A stretch of 64,000 nucleotides of DNA from a virus, in the IMG/VR virus record IMGVR_UViG_3300033141_004289, positions 1 through 64,000 of that record. One strand, written 5' to 3'. The notes beneath the pieces were generated by a model. It saw nothing but the letters and a program-made list of their open reading frames with translations. It did no database searches and was not told the DNA's origin. Shown piece after piece: positions 47,176 through 54,589 of this stretch; positions within the stretch are counted from its first letter, which is position 1, and every line of letters begins with the position of its first letter. A program made the position numbers and the translations under genes.

Positions 47176-47751
47176 ATGCCTGTCTTTTTAAAAGATATTA
47201 AAAGGGAATTAGAATCCGATATTGGAAAGGTAGGACAAGCTGCTGATGGTAGCTATAAGTTTGAACCACCCAATATTGTAGGTAGGAAAATATCAAAATA
47301 TACTAAATTAAAAGTTACTAAGGTATCTTCTACACCAACTTTCGGTACAAATTCTATATCATATAATGGATTAGCTGCTTCTGAATCAGATAAGGGTATT
47401 AAATATAAAGTAACTATTAGATTTCACGATATGCAGTTTAAGGATATTGCTTCTAAACAATTCTCTACAGAAGCAAAAATGGGTAAAGTTACTAAGTATC
47501 ACAGGATACCTACAGTTCAAAGAAATCCAGTAATGCTAAAATGTAGCTGTCAGGATTTTAGGCATAGATTTGAAACTCAATTATCAAATGCTAGTGGATT
47601 AGTTGGTGGTCCTAGAAAATATACTAGAAAAACCCCCCCATGGCCTATTGGTTATCCATTTGCCAACTCAACAAATAAGTTAGGTATTTGTAAGCATGTA
47701 AACTCTCTATTATTTATTTTAAAAGATAAGGGTTTAATTAAGGAGCGATAA
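47176..47751 (+). CDS. SWIM-type zinc-finger protein of connector module
   Basis: 191 residues. Beta-rich N-terminus, then a CxC-x(n)-C-x-H pattern: KCSCQDFRHRF near residue 116 and GICKHVNSLLF near 172, the SWIM zinc-finger signature. Such proteins occur in the head-tail module of some large myoviruses; a role in DNA or protein binding during head closure is a guess. TAATG overlap with the next gene. Confidence 0.7.
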   Translation: MPVFLKDIKRELESDIGKVGQAADGSYKFEPPNIVGRKISKYTKLKVTKVSSTPTFGTNSISYNGLAASESDKGIKYKVTIRFHDMQFKDIASKQFSTEAKMGKVTKYHRIPTVQRNPVMLKCSCQDFRHRFETQLSNASGLVGGPRKYTRKTPPWPIGYPFANSTNKLGICKHVNSLLFILKDKGLIKER

Positions 47752-48035
47752 TGAAATTAGCAGAAAAGGTATTACTATTTAGTGAGGCTTTCGATACTGA
47801 GCAAGCAATGAAGAACGTACCGATTCAGACAGGCAAGGTTAGATTCTTTAATGCCAGTGATTTAAAAGGTTCGATAACAGGTGATGATGGCGGTTCTTAT
47901 GACATCTTCCTTAATCAACATAATAAAAAAGACGTTAAAACGGCCAAGAAAATAAAAGATGGTATGAAAATTAAGTTTAAAGACCTCGATGTAGAACCAC
48001 CAATGGCCTATATTGGTGATTTTAGTTTTAAGTAA
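47751..48035 (+). CDS. Putative internal head protein (MKLAEKIL class)
   Basis: 94 residues; AAGGAG leader. Starts MKLAEKVLLFSEAF, with FSE|A at 10-12, a near match to the [LI]xE|A site. The rest resembles a cold-shock or S1-like small beta barrel (GKVRFFNASDLKGSITGDDG near residue 25), so it could bind single-stranded nucleic acid. Function in host takeover is speculative. Confidence 0.7.
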   Translation: MKLAEKVLLFSEAFDTEQAMKNVPIQTGKVRFFNASDLKGSITGDDGGSYDIFLNQHNKKDVKTAKKIKDGMKIKFKDLDVEPPMAYIGDFSFK

Positions 48036-48046
48036 TAGGAGACTAA

Positions 48047-48451
48047 ATGTCATTTTATAGTGAAATGGAAAAAATCATTGATAAGCATGGAGAGGATGGT
48101 TTAATTCATTTAGAGCATTATTATGGCATTGATTTAGAACTTTACAGACAGGTTAAAAACAGTGCCTATAGTACGGTTCATGGTAGAGATGCAGGACAAC
48201 CAGCAAGTCATTTAAAAAACTTTATTGGTATATTACAGAGTGACGATTTCTTCCCAGCAAATAGTACCCAAGCACCGGCCTTTGAAGCTGGTTTTTTACA
48301 TACTAGAGAACTAGAAATACTAGTTGGTGATGTAATTAAGATAGTTTCAAACGATGATAGAAATAGAAGATATAGAATAATTGAGATTGATTCAATTGGT
48401 TTAACTCAACAAGTTTATAAACGATATAAATTAAGTGCATTAGGTGATTAA
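48047..48451 (+). CDS. Connector/neck-module hypothetical protein
   Basis: 134 residues; TAGGAG leader. Residues about 45-75 (HGRDAGQPASHLKNFIGILQ) and a C-terminal half with EILVGDVIKIVSNDDRNRRYRIIEI read as a small beta barrel, as in head-tail connector or stopper proteins. No direct sequence match recognised. Confidence 0.6.
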   Translation: MSFYSEMEKIIDKHGEDGLIHLEHYYGIDLELYRQVKNSAYSTVHGRDAGQPASHLKNFIGILQSDDFFPANSTQAPAFEAGFLHTRELEILVGDVIKIVSNDDRNRRYRIIEIDSIGLTQQVYKRYKLSALGD

Positions 48452-48452
48452 G

Positions 48453-48722
48453 ATGAATATTATTATAGAAATAAAAAAATTATTAGAAGATGCCCAAGAA
48501 GATTTTTTAAGTAAGCATAGTAAGACATATGATCTTGATAAATATGCTGAGTATATGGATACTAATTTTCTAAGCGGTAGGGACAATTCAAGAAGGCGAT
48601 ATGATAAGGCAATTGATTCATATATAAATGCTAATTTTGGAAATATAAAAGATAAGAAGGTATTAAAGGAAATCAAAGATAAGTTAGTTAATCAATATGA
48701 ATATGAAGATGGGGTTAATTAG
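48453..48722 (+). CDS. Putative internal head protein (NEIN-like class)
   Basis: 89 residues from ATG 48453 (an in-frame ATG at 48444 adds three residues). Starts MNIIIEIKKLLEDA, with LLE at 10-12. Charged helical body. A weaker member of the set, keeping the E-I-x-x-L-L-E spacing. Confidence 0.6.
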   Translation: MNIIIEIKKLLEDAQEDFLSKHSKTYDLDKYAEYMDTNFLSGRDNSRRRYDKAIDSYINANFGNIKDKKVLKEIKDKLVNQYEYEDGVN

Positions 48723-48728
48723 TAAAAT

Positions 48729-48902
48729 ATGAAACTACTTTACTTCATTCACGCTATTTTTTGGAGTATTTTTACAGGCATTTTTGCTATCTGTGAAACC
48801 ATTTATTATCATGCTGAGATAGCATCAGAGCAAAATTGCTTTATAGACGAAATTGAACCACTATATTTAGAGAAACTAATAAATGAAAAATTTGGAGAAT
48901 AA
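48729..48902 (+). CDS. Small membrane protein (57 residues)
   Basis: Short ORF between two confident genes, ending two bases before the next start. Hydrophobic N-terminus (LLYFIHAIFWSIFTGIFAI, residues 3-21), then an acidic tail. One membrane anchor or an uncleaved signal. No clear SD (AAAAT), so moderate confidence. Confidence 0.5.
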   Translation: MKLLYFIHAIFWSIFTGIFAICETIYYHAEIASEQNCFIDEIEPLYLEKLINEKFGE

Positions 48903-48903
48903 T

Positions 48904-49173
48904 ATGAAATTAGCTGAAAAATGTTTAGAACTAGGTAAAGAAGAAATCGTTGTAGAGGCCAAAAAAGTTAATGGAGAGAAGATGATTGCTGATATGGAAA
49001 AAGCAATTGAATCAAATGATGAGAAAAGTCTTTTAAAATTTATGGCAATGGATAAAAAGAACTTCTTTAGTAAGAATAATTTAGACATGCTTGCCGATGA
49101 AGGACAAATTACAAAGGAACAAGCAAGTCAGTTAGGTAAATTATCAATTCAAGTTGCTCAAGCATTGAGATAG
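48904..49173 (+). CDS. Putative internal head protein (MKLAEKIL class)
   Basis: 89 residues from ATG 48904 (GGAG six bases upstream; the open frame extends to 48883). Starts MKLAEKCLELGKEE; no strict [LI]xE within 12 residues. The rest is an acidic/basic helical protein. Sits within the connector genes. Confidence 0.65.
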   Translation: MKLAEKCLELGKEEIVVEAKKVNGEKMIADMEKAIESNDEKSLLKFMAMDKKNFFSKNNLDMLADEGQITKEQASQLGKLSIQVAQALR

Positions 49174-49180
49174 GTTAATA

Positions 49181-49867
49181 ATGGCAAGTAAATCTGAAAA
49201 TTTAGATAATAGTCAAAATGATGTTATTACAACAATGACGCATGTGCTTTATCGTTTTCAGGAAATGGTATCTAAAGAAATGCCATCTATTCCTGTTGTT
49301 TATACAGAAGATTTATCTTATGAAAGTGCTTTAAAACAGATAATTGCTAATGCTAGTTATGGCGGCCATGCTCAAGATAGTATTCCCTTTTTTGCTTATA
49401 ATAGAACAGTATTAAATGAGATTGAAGATAGGGCATTAAGTAGAAGGGCAAAAAACTGTATTGGTTGTCAAAAAGTAGGTGACCAACAAATTACTTATGG
49501 CTGTGCATATGGAGAGTTTGATATCCAATTTCTCTATGTATCTAATAATATTGAATTAACAGAAAAATTCGAAGTAGTTTATAACTCAGATGAAGGCATT
49601 AGTGGAACTAAAGAATTAATCGTTGATATGGAAGAATTAGGACAATTTAAATACTTCCTAGATTATCAGGATTTAGTAGAACAACAAATTAGTCATGAGG
49701 ATGTTTACTATAAGGGAATAATTGGTAGTATTAAAGTAAGAGGATTTTATTTTACCTTTAGAGGTGCTAGTGGATTAATTGAAGAAATTAATCAGCGCAT
49801 TATCACTTCAAGGGATATCCCAAATAGGGAAGAGAACGAAATTCTTAGTGATATACAAATCGTCTAA
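49181..49867 (+). CDS. Neck or tail-completion protein
   Basis: 228 residues. N-terminal helix (MTHVLYRFQEMVSKE), then a domain with IPVVYTEDLSYESALKQI and FFAYNRTVLNEI, and a C-terminal half rich in strands. Located directly before the sheath, where T4-like phages have gp14/gp15/gp3-type proteins. Exact equivalent not resolved. Confidence 0.6.
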   Translation: MASKSENLDNSQNDVITTMTHVLYRFQEMVSKEMPSIPVVYTEDLSYESALKQIIANASYGGHAQDSIPFFAYNRTVLNEIEDRALSRRAKNCIGCQKVGDQQITYGCAYGEFDIQFLYVSNNIELTEKFEVVYNSDEGISGTKELIVDMEELGQFKYFLDYQDLVEQQISHEDVYYKGIIGSIKVRGFYFTFRGASGLIEEINQRIITSRDIPNREENEILSDIQIV

Positions 49868-49878
49868 GGAGTTAAAGG

Positions 49879-50178
49879 ATGGTCAAGCAAAAAAATGACA
49901 TTGATGTTAAGCTAATTCAGGGTAACTTAATTAGCAATCCTACCAAACCTGATGTAGAATTATATAAAGAATTGGTAGAGAAGGGTAAAATAGTTGAAGA
50001 AGTTGTTCACCCCGCTTTAGTAATTTCTAGATTAGATTACCCAGTTGTTTTGAATTATGGGGAATCTAAGATAAGATTGTCACCAAGAAGTATTTTAAAA
50101 GTTGGTGATGTTGATAAACTTGGTGAGCTTGAAAAGGGTGTGTTCCTAAAGAAGATTACCTCCGTTAAAGTAAAGTAA
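49879..50178 (+). CDS. Hypothetical protein upstream of sheath
   Basis: 99 residues; AAGGAGTTAAAGG leader. Beta-rich (VVLNYGESKIRLSPRSILKV), reminiscent of a small capping or stabiliser domain. No family recognised. Confidence 0.6.
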   Translation: MVKQKNDIDVKLIQGNLISNPTKPDVELYKELVEKGKIVEEVVHPALVISRLDYPVVLNYGESKIRLSPRSILKVGDVDKLGELEKGVFLKKITSVKVK

Positions 50179-50227
50179 AGTCATTATAAAATTAATTATG
50201 TAATAAACTTAGATATGGAGGTTTAAA

Positions 50228-51817
50228 ATGGGTGGAGCTGCTTCTGTAAGAATTAAGGAAGTTGACCTATCGACAAGAGTTGCCTCGTTTGAGGGTGTTT
50301 ACGGTGCAATCGTAATTCCCGCAACCAAAGGACAATCCGATAGGCCCTTTTTTGTTTCAAGCGATACACAGTTATTGAATACTGCAACCCCAGATGGAAC
50401 AGTGGCCGTTGGTTATGATCTATCTTATTTTTCTGCTCTGGCATACTTAGAGCGAGCTAATAAATTGTGGGTTCAGAGAGTTATTAACGGGGCATTTTAT
50501 GCCGGTCTACTGGTTAAGGAAACTGCTAGTCTTGATCCAAATATTGGAATCACTGCTGGTTCTGATGTTTCTGACCCTACCGCATTTGTACTTGGTGCAG
50601 AAGATGCGCTTTTCATTTATTCTGCAAATGAAGGGACATGGGGAAATGATATTGGAATTAAGATTACAACAATTGATGATGATGAGGACTTAATTGAGCC
50701 AAATTCATTTTTAATTGAAGTTTTTAAATTTGCTAATCAAGTAACTCCTGTTGAATCCTTTTTAGTTTCACGAGTTCTTGGTCAAAAAGATGGCCGTGGT
50801 CTTAACATGTATGTCGAAGATGTTTTAGAAGGTTCTGAATATATCAGAGCTATTTCTAATCCAACTATTGCTGAAACTGTTTTACCAAAAACTCAAGCTG
50901 CTTATTTAGCAATGACAGATGGTGATGATGGTCTAGCAATAACTGATACAAACATGATTGCAGCTGCAAATAATTTTGCTAATAAAGCAGAAGTTTCAGT
51001 TACTATCTTAATGGACGGTGGTTATGCTGTTCCAGCATATCAGATTGCACTTGATACAATTGCTCAGAGTCGTCAAGATTGTGTTGCCATTCTTTCAGTT
51101 CCTTATGCTGATGAAGCTGGCTCAACATACATGGTCGACATTGTAGATTATAGAAAAACAGATTTGAATTTAAATAGTTCATACTCTGCTCTTTATACTC
51201 CTCACCTTCAAATCCAAGATCGTTTTAATGATAGATCAATTTGGATTGCACCAGATGGCCATGTAGCTGGAAGTATTTCATTTGCTTCTAATACATTTGA
51301 AATTTGGTTTCCAGCTGCTGGATTTAAGCGTGGTGTGTTAAATGTTCTTGATACAAAAAGAAGATTCTCAGATGGTGAGTTGGATGAACTTTATAATAAA
51401 GGGATAAACCCAATTCGATTCATTCCCGGAAAAGGGATTGTAGTTTGGGGCCAAAAAACATTATTGGCCAGAGCATCTGCTCTTGACCGATTAAATGTTA
51501 GACTTCTTCTAATTGTTATTGAACCAGCAATTAAAGAGCTTCTTGAAAACTTCTTGTTTGACCTTAATGATGCAAGTGTTAGATCAATTATTGAAACAAA
51601 GATTGAATCTTACCTTCAAACCATTCAGGCCAGAAAAGGTATTCAAGATTTTGATGTAGTCGCTGATGATACCAATAACTCGGATGCAGATATTGATGCC
51701 AATCGACTAAACGTAGATATTTTTATTAAGCCAACCAGATCAATTGAAGAAATACCAGTTAGAGTTGTAATAACTCCTTCAAATATTTCTTTTAGTGATG
51801 CTGCAGGCGCTATTTAA
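50228..51817 (+). CDS. Tail sheath protein (gp18-like)
   Basis: 529 residues; TGGAGG leader. The C-terminal sheath domain is clear: NPIRFIPGKGIVVWGQKTL (about residues 395-413), then NVRLLLIVIEPAIKELLENF and a final DIFIKPTRSIEEIPVRV strand pair. N-terminal part forms the strand-exchange arm with VRIKEVDLSTRV. Contracts during injection. CTT-rich codons suggest high expression. Confidence 0.92.
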   Translation: MGGAASVRIKEVDLSTRVASFEGVYGAIVIPATKGQSDRPFFVSSDTQLLNTATPDGTVAVGYDLSYFSALAYLERANKLWVQRVINGAFYAGLLVKETASLDPNIGITAGSDVSDPTAFVLGAEDALFIYSANEGTWGNDIGIKITTIDDDEDLIEPNSFLIEVFKFANQVTPVESFLVSRVLGQKDGRGLNMYVEDVLEGSEYIRAISNPTIAETVLPKTQAAYLAMTDGDDGLAITDTNMIAAANNFANKAEVSVTILMDGGYAVPAYQIALDTIAQSRQDCVAILSVPYADEAGSTYMVDIVDYRKTDLNLNSSYSALYTPHLQIQDRFNDRSIWIAPDGHVAGSISFASNTFEIWFPAAGFKRGVLNVLDTKRRFSDGELDELYNKGINPIRFIPGKGIVVWGQKTLLARASALDRLNVRLLLIVIEPAIKELLENFLFDLNDASVRSIIETKIESYLQTIQARKGIQDFDVVADDTNNSDADIDANRLNVDIFIKPTRSIEEIPVRVVITPSNISFSDAAGAI

Positions 51818-51831
51818 GGAGGGAGTGAGTC

Positions 51832-52365
51832 ATGGCAAATTTCTCGATTGACCAATTAAGAGCTTTACCCGACTACGCACAGGTTACAAAATGGGATGTC
51901 ACCTTTGTAACTCTCCCTGCTGTCGGTGCATTGGGTTTTCCAGTAGCAGAAGATATTAATCTTCGTTGTGAATCCGTTGAACTTCCTAAAGGTGCAAACC
52001 AGAAATATGAAGTAATGACTAGAGGTCATAAAACACTTCATAGTGGAATCATGGATTATGGAAACACTATTACATTAACTTTTACAGAAACAGTTGATAA
52101 TTTCTTGTTTAATTTTGTAAAAGCATGGAGAGAACTGGTTTGGAGTAGCCGTCAAGGACAGGCTTTTTCTAAAGCAGATATTGAGGCAACTCTATTGATT
52201 ACCTTGCTTGATAACCAAGATAATCCAAGGGCCAAATATACTGTTTATGGTTGTTTTTATGAAAGTGATGATTTTGGAACATTAGATGGTTCAACCTCTG
52301 ATGCTATGAAACCATCATTGACATTAAGTTTTGACCATTTTGTAGATGCACCTCTAAGCGTTTAA
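51832..52365 (+). CDS. Tail tube protein (gp19-like)
   Basis: 177 residues, AAGGAGG leader. Typical tube layout: RCESVELPKGANQKYEV, a MDYGNTITLTFTETVDN strand region, and a C-terminal LTLSFDHFVD. Forms the inner tube under the sheath. A terminator follows. Confidence 0.87.
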   Translation: MANFSIDQLRALPDYAQVTKWDVTFVTLPAVGALGFPVAEDINLRCESVELPKGANQKYEVMTRGHKTLHSGIMDYGNTITLTFTETVDNFLFNFVKAWRELVWSSRQGQAFSKADIEATLLITLLDNQDNPRAKYTVYGCFYESDDFGTLDGSTSDAMKPSLTLSFDHFVDAPLSV

Positions 52366-52376
52366 TTTGATTTATA

Positions 52377-52408
52377 GGGGGTAATAACTATATGTTACTA
52401 CCCCTTTT
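52377..52408 (+). terminator. Intrinsic terminator after the tube gene
   Basis: Stem GGGGTAATAAC/GTTACTACCCC (one A-C mismatch) closed by TATAT, followed by TTTT. Separates the sheath-tube unit from the downstream baseplate unit. Confidence 0.75.
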
Positions 52409-52452
52409 CATCTTCCAAATCAGTTCATATAATATTCCAGAGAGGTTTAACT

Positions 52453-53136
52453 ATGGCACTTGTTCCTAGTTTTATTCCGGGTGGCGATAAAATCAATAAT
52501 GCTGTAAATAGTTTTCTTGATGGTGGAGCTGTAGGAATAGAAACAATTCGTTCTATTAATTATGGAACAACTTATTTATGGACTGTCGATTTTATTGATA
52601 CTAATGGAATTAAACCACCAGCTCCATTTGATGCATTTTTTCCAGCATCCGAAGTTACCTTTAATTTGGGTATCATTAATTCACATACTGTAGAGATGGG
52701 GCAATCAAGCATTACATTTCCAAGAAATACTACTTTTAAGACAGTAGATGTAACCTTTTTTGATGACGAAAATAGAAGTTTACAAAGATGGATGAGTGAT
52801 TGGATGAATGTGGATTTACTAAATTATGGCGAATTTATGTCTGGGATAAATGATAGTCATCAAGTAGTTGCAGCCGATTCATTTGGAAATAGTAGTAGAA
52901 GTGTTCAACCAATGAGACATATTAGAATTGCACTATTAGATAAATATAAATCAGAAACTGTAGTATATAATTATAATGTTGTACCTGATGGTAATATTGA
53001 TTTTGGTGGGACTCAAGCAAGTGAAGCATCTCAGTTTAGTATGAAGTTTAATATCGTAGAGGAATTAGGAAGACCGAAAGCCGGTGATAGTAGTTCCTTT
53101 AATTTTGTAAGAAATATATTAGGTAGGTTTATATGA
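52453..53136 (+). CDS. Second tube-fold protein (tube initiator/cap-like)
   Basis: 227 residues; AGAGG leader. Similar general order to tube proteins: TTYLWTVDFIDTNG, an EVTFNLGIINSHTVEMG segment, and a C-terminal FSMKFNIVEEL. Longer than gp19 by 50 residues. T4 uses tube-fold proteins gp48 and gp54 to start the tube on the baseplate; this is probably an equivalent. ATGA overlap with the next gene. Confidence 0.65.
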   Translation: MALVPSFIPGGDKINNAVNSFLDGGAVGIETIRSINYGTTYLWTVDFIDTNGIKPPAPFDAFFPASEVTFNLGIINSHTVEMGQSSITFPRNTTFKTVDVTFFDDENRSLQRWMSDWMNVDLLNYGEFMSGINDSHQVVAADSFGNSSRSVQPMRHIRIALLDKYKSETVVYNYNVVPDGNIDFGGTQASEASQFSMKFNIVEELGRPKAGDSSSFNFVRNILGRFI

Positions 53137-53444
53137 AATTAGTAAATGAAATTAATTCAATGTTGGAAGAGGTTGATGCTAAAACAGATATGAAAGTTGA
53201 TGATTTTGTTAGTAAATTTTTAATGAAAACCTATAAATTAGATTCCTATCCAGATGGTAGTGGAGTTGAAGGTAAATCAATTAGAAAGACTTTCCCTGTT
53301 AGGGATATAAAAGATGTTGATGCTAAAAAAATAGAAGATGCTATAAATGGTAAATTTAAAGATATTTTAAAATCTGTGTCTGTTAAAAAGAAAAGTCCTA
53401 GGAATCAAGTCGCCCAGTATTGGGTGGATATAAAATTTAAATAA
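53133..53444 (+). CDS. Putative internal head protein (NEIN class)
   Basis: 103 residues. Starts MKLVNEINSMLEEVD (candidate LEE at 11-13). Mature part helical and basic with DGSGVEGKSIRKTFPVRDIK. It lies within tail genes, ATGA-coupled to a tube-fold gene, an odd place unless it is packaged. Neighbour 53457 has a near-identical first ten residues. Confidence 0.68.
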   Translation: MKLVNEINSMLEEVDAKTDMKVDDFVSKFLMKTYKLDSYPDGSGVEGKSIRKTFPVRDIKDVDAKKIEDAINGKFKDILKSVSVKKKSPRNQVAQYWVDIKFK

Positions 53445-53456
53445 AGGTAAGTTTAT

Positions 53457-53705
53457 ATGAAATTAGTAAATGAAATTAAAAATTTAATTGAAGCAGTAGA
53501 TGGAAAAGAACTAAAAGCAGAATTATTAAAGAATAAAAACATTCAAGCAGTAGATACAGAAAAAGGAAAACTTATTGCTATTGTTTCACCAGAAATGAAG
53601 CATAAATTTTTGGCAGATATAAAGAAGAGTAAACTAATGAATCAATCTGCAAATTGGGTAGATTCAGCAGGTAAAACAATAAAGTTTTACTTCGATGTAA
53701 AGTAA
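53457..53705 (+). CDS. Putative internal head protein (NEIN class)
   Basis: 82 residues; AAAGGTAAG leader. Starts MKLVNEIKNLIEAVDG, with LIE|A at 10-12, an ideal site. The remainder is a small alpha/beta domain (GKLIAIVSPEMKHKF). Shares its first residues with 53133 at the DNA level too, suggesting recent duplication of the leader. Confidence 0.7.
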   Translation: MKLVNEIKNLIEAVDGKELKAELLKNKNIQAVDTEKGKLIAIVSPEMKHKFLADIKKSKLMNQSANWVDSAGKTIKFYFDVK

Positions 53706-53715
53706 AGGAAAAGTC

Positions 53716-54519
53716 ATGACAGAAAGTAAATTCATTCCAGAAATCGAACTGGATGTAACTAAACTACCTTCTAGGGGTTTAAGTTATCCAACAGGTACAA
53801 AAATTAAGTATCGAACTTATACATTTGGAGAAGTTAGAAAAATCAGCACCTCCAATATGAGTATCGAGTCCTCATTAAAAATGGCAATTGAAGGTATTGA
53901 AACAGATTTTGGTGCAAAAAATTTAACCTTAATGGATGCTCTTTATATTGGGATATTAAGAAAAATATCCTCATTAACGGAAATGAAATTTGAAGTTCCT
54001 TATATGTGTACTAAATGTAAAAAGGCGGCCAAAGGTGTTTTCAATCATAATGACATTACTTTTCGAGATATCGACAAAGACGTTAGCTCTCTTCCTATAT
54101 ACATTGACTTGGGAGGGAAGGAACTTGCTTTTAGTCCTATGACGGTATCTGATTATTTTGAATTAACTTCTGGTAAGCATGATGATGTTTTTAAAGATAG
54201 TAAAATTGATAGAGTAGCAGTTCAGGCAATTAGTATTAAAAATATGAGCTTTAAAGCTGCCTATGAAATGCTTTATAAAGTTAATACACCAGAAGATATT
54301 GAATTAATCACAGAAGTTGATAGACTGTTACTACACGATATAGAAAATTTAAAGACAACGTGTAGAAATAATGTTGAAGGAAAGACTTGCGGGGGTGAAA
54401 ACTCGATTAAATTAGAGGGTCGGGAGGCCCTCATTAGCCCGTTTCGTAGCTCCGAAGGAACTGTTAGAAATAGAATTCGTTTTAGCTCTACACCAAAGCC
54501 TCAGTCCATATCAGATTGA
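53716..54519 (+). CDS. Baseplate hub/tail assembly protein (gp26-like)
   Basis: 267 residues; AAAGGAAAAG leader. N-terminal DVTKLPSRGLSYPTGTKIKY, typical of T4 gp26-like proteins, then a helical domain and a zinc site built from CTKCKK (about residue 99) and a C-terminal CRNNVEGKTCGG. By position, just before the tape measure, it may act as a tail assembly chaperone. A +1-frame open region overlapping its end suggests a frameshifted longer form. Confidence 0.72.
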   Translation: MTESKFIPEIELDVTKLPSRGLSYPTGTKIKYRTYTFGEVRKISTSNMSIESSLKMAIEGIETDFGAKNLTLMDALYIGILRKISSLTEMKFEVPYMCTKCKKAAKGVFNHNDITFRDIDKDVSSLPIYIDLGGKELAFSPMTVSDYFELTSGKHDDVFKDSKIDRVAVQAISIKNMSFKAAYEMLYKVNTPEDIELITEVDRLLLHDIENLKTTCRNNVEGKTCGGENSIKLEGREALISPFRSSEGTVRNRIRFSSTPKPQSISD

Positions 54520-54589
54520 TTATCTGGAATTTACTAGGGTTTTAGAATTGGAAAGTAGGCTAAGAAAGTATCTGAAGAAGGATAAATAA
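54443..54589 (+). other. Predicted frameshift extension of the tail assembly gene
   Basis: In the +1 frame, 54416-54589 is open and ends in TAA that overlaps the next ATG (TAATG), the junction used throughout this phage. No ATG, GTG or TTG opens this frame, so it would need a shift from the upstream gene. TTT-C at 54442-54445 lets tRNA-Phe move from UUU to UUC. The extension reads VAPKELLEIEFVLALHQ and ends in a helical ELESRLRKYLKKDK. This resembles the G/GT chaperone scheme of other tailed phages. Confidence 0.55.
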
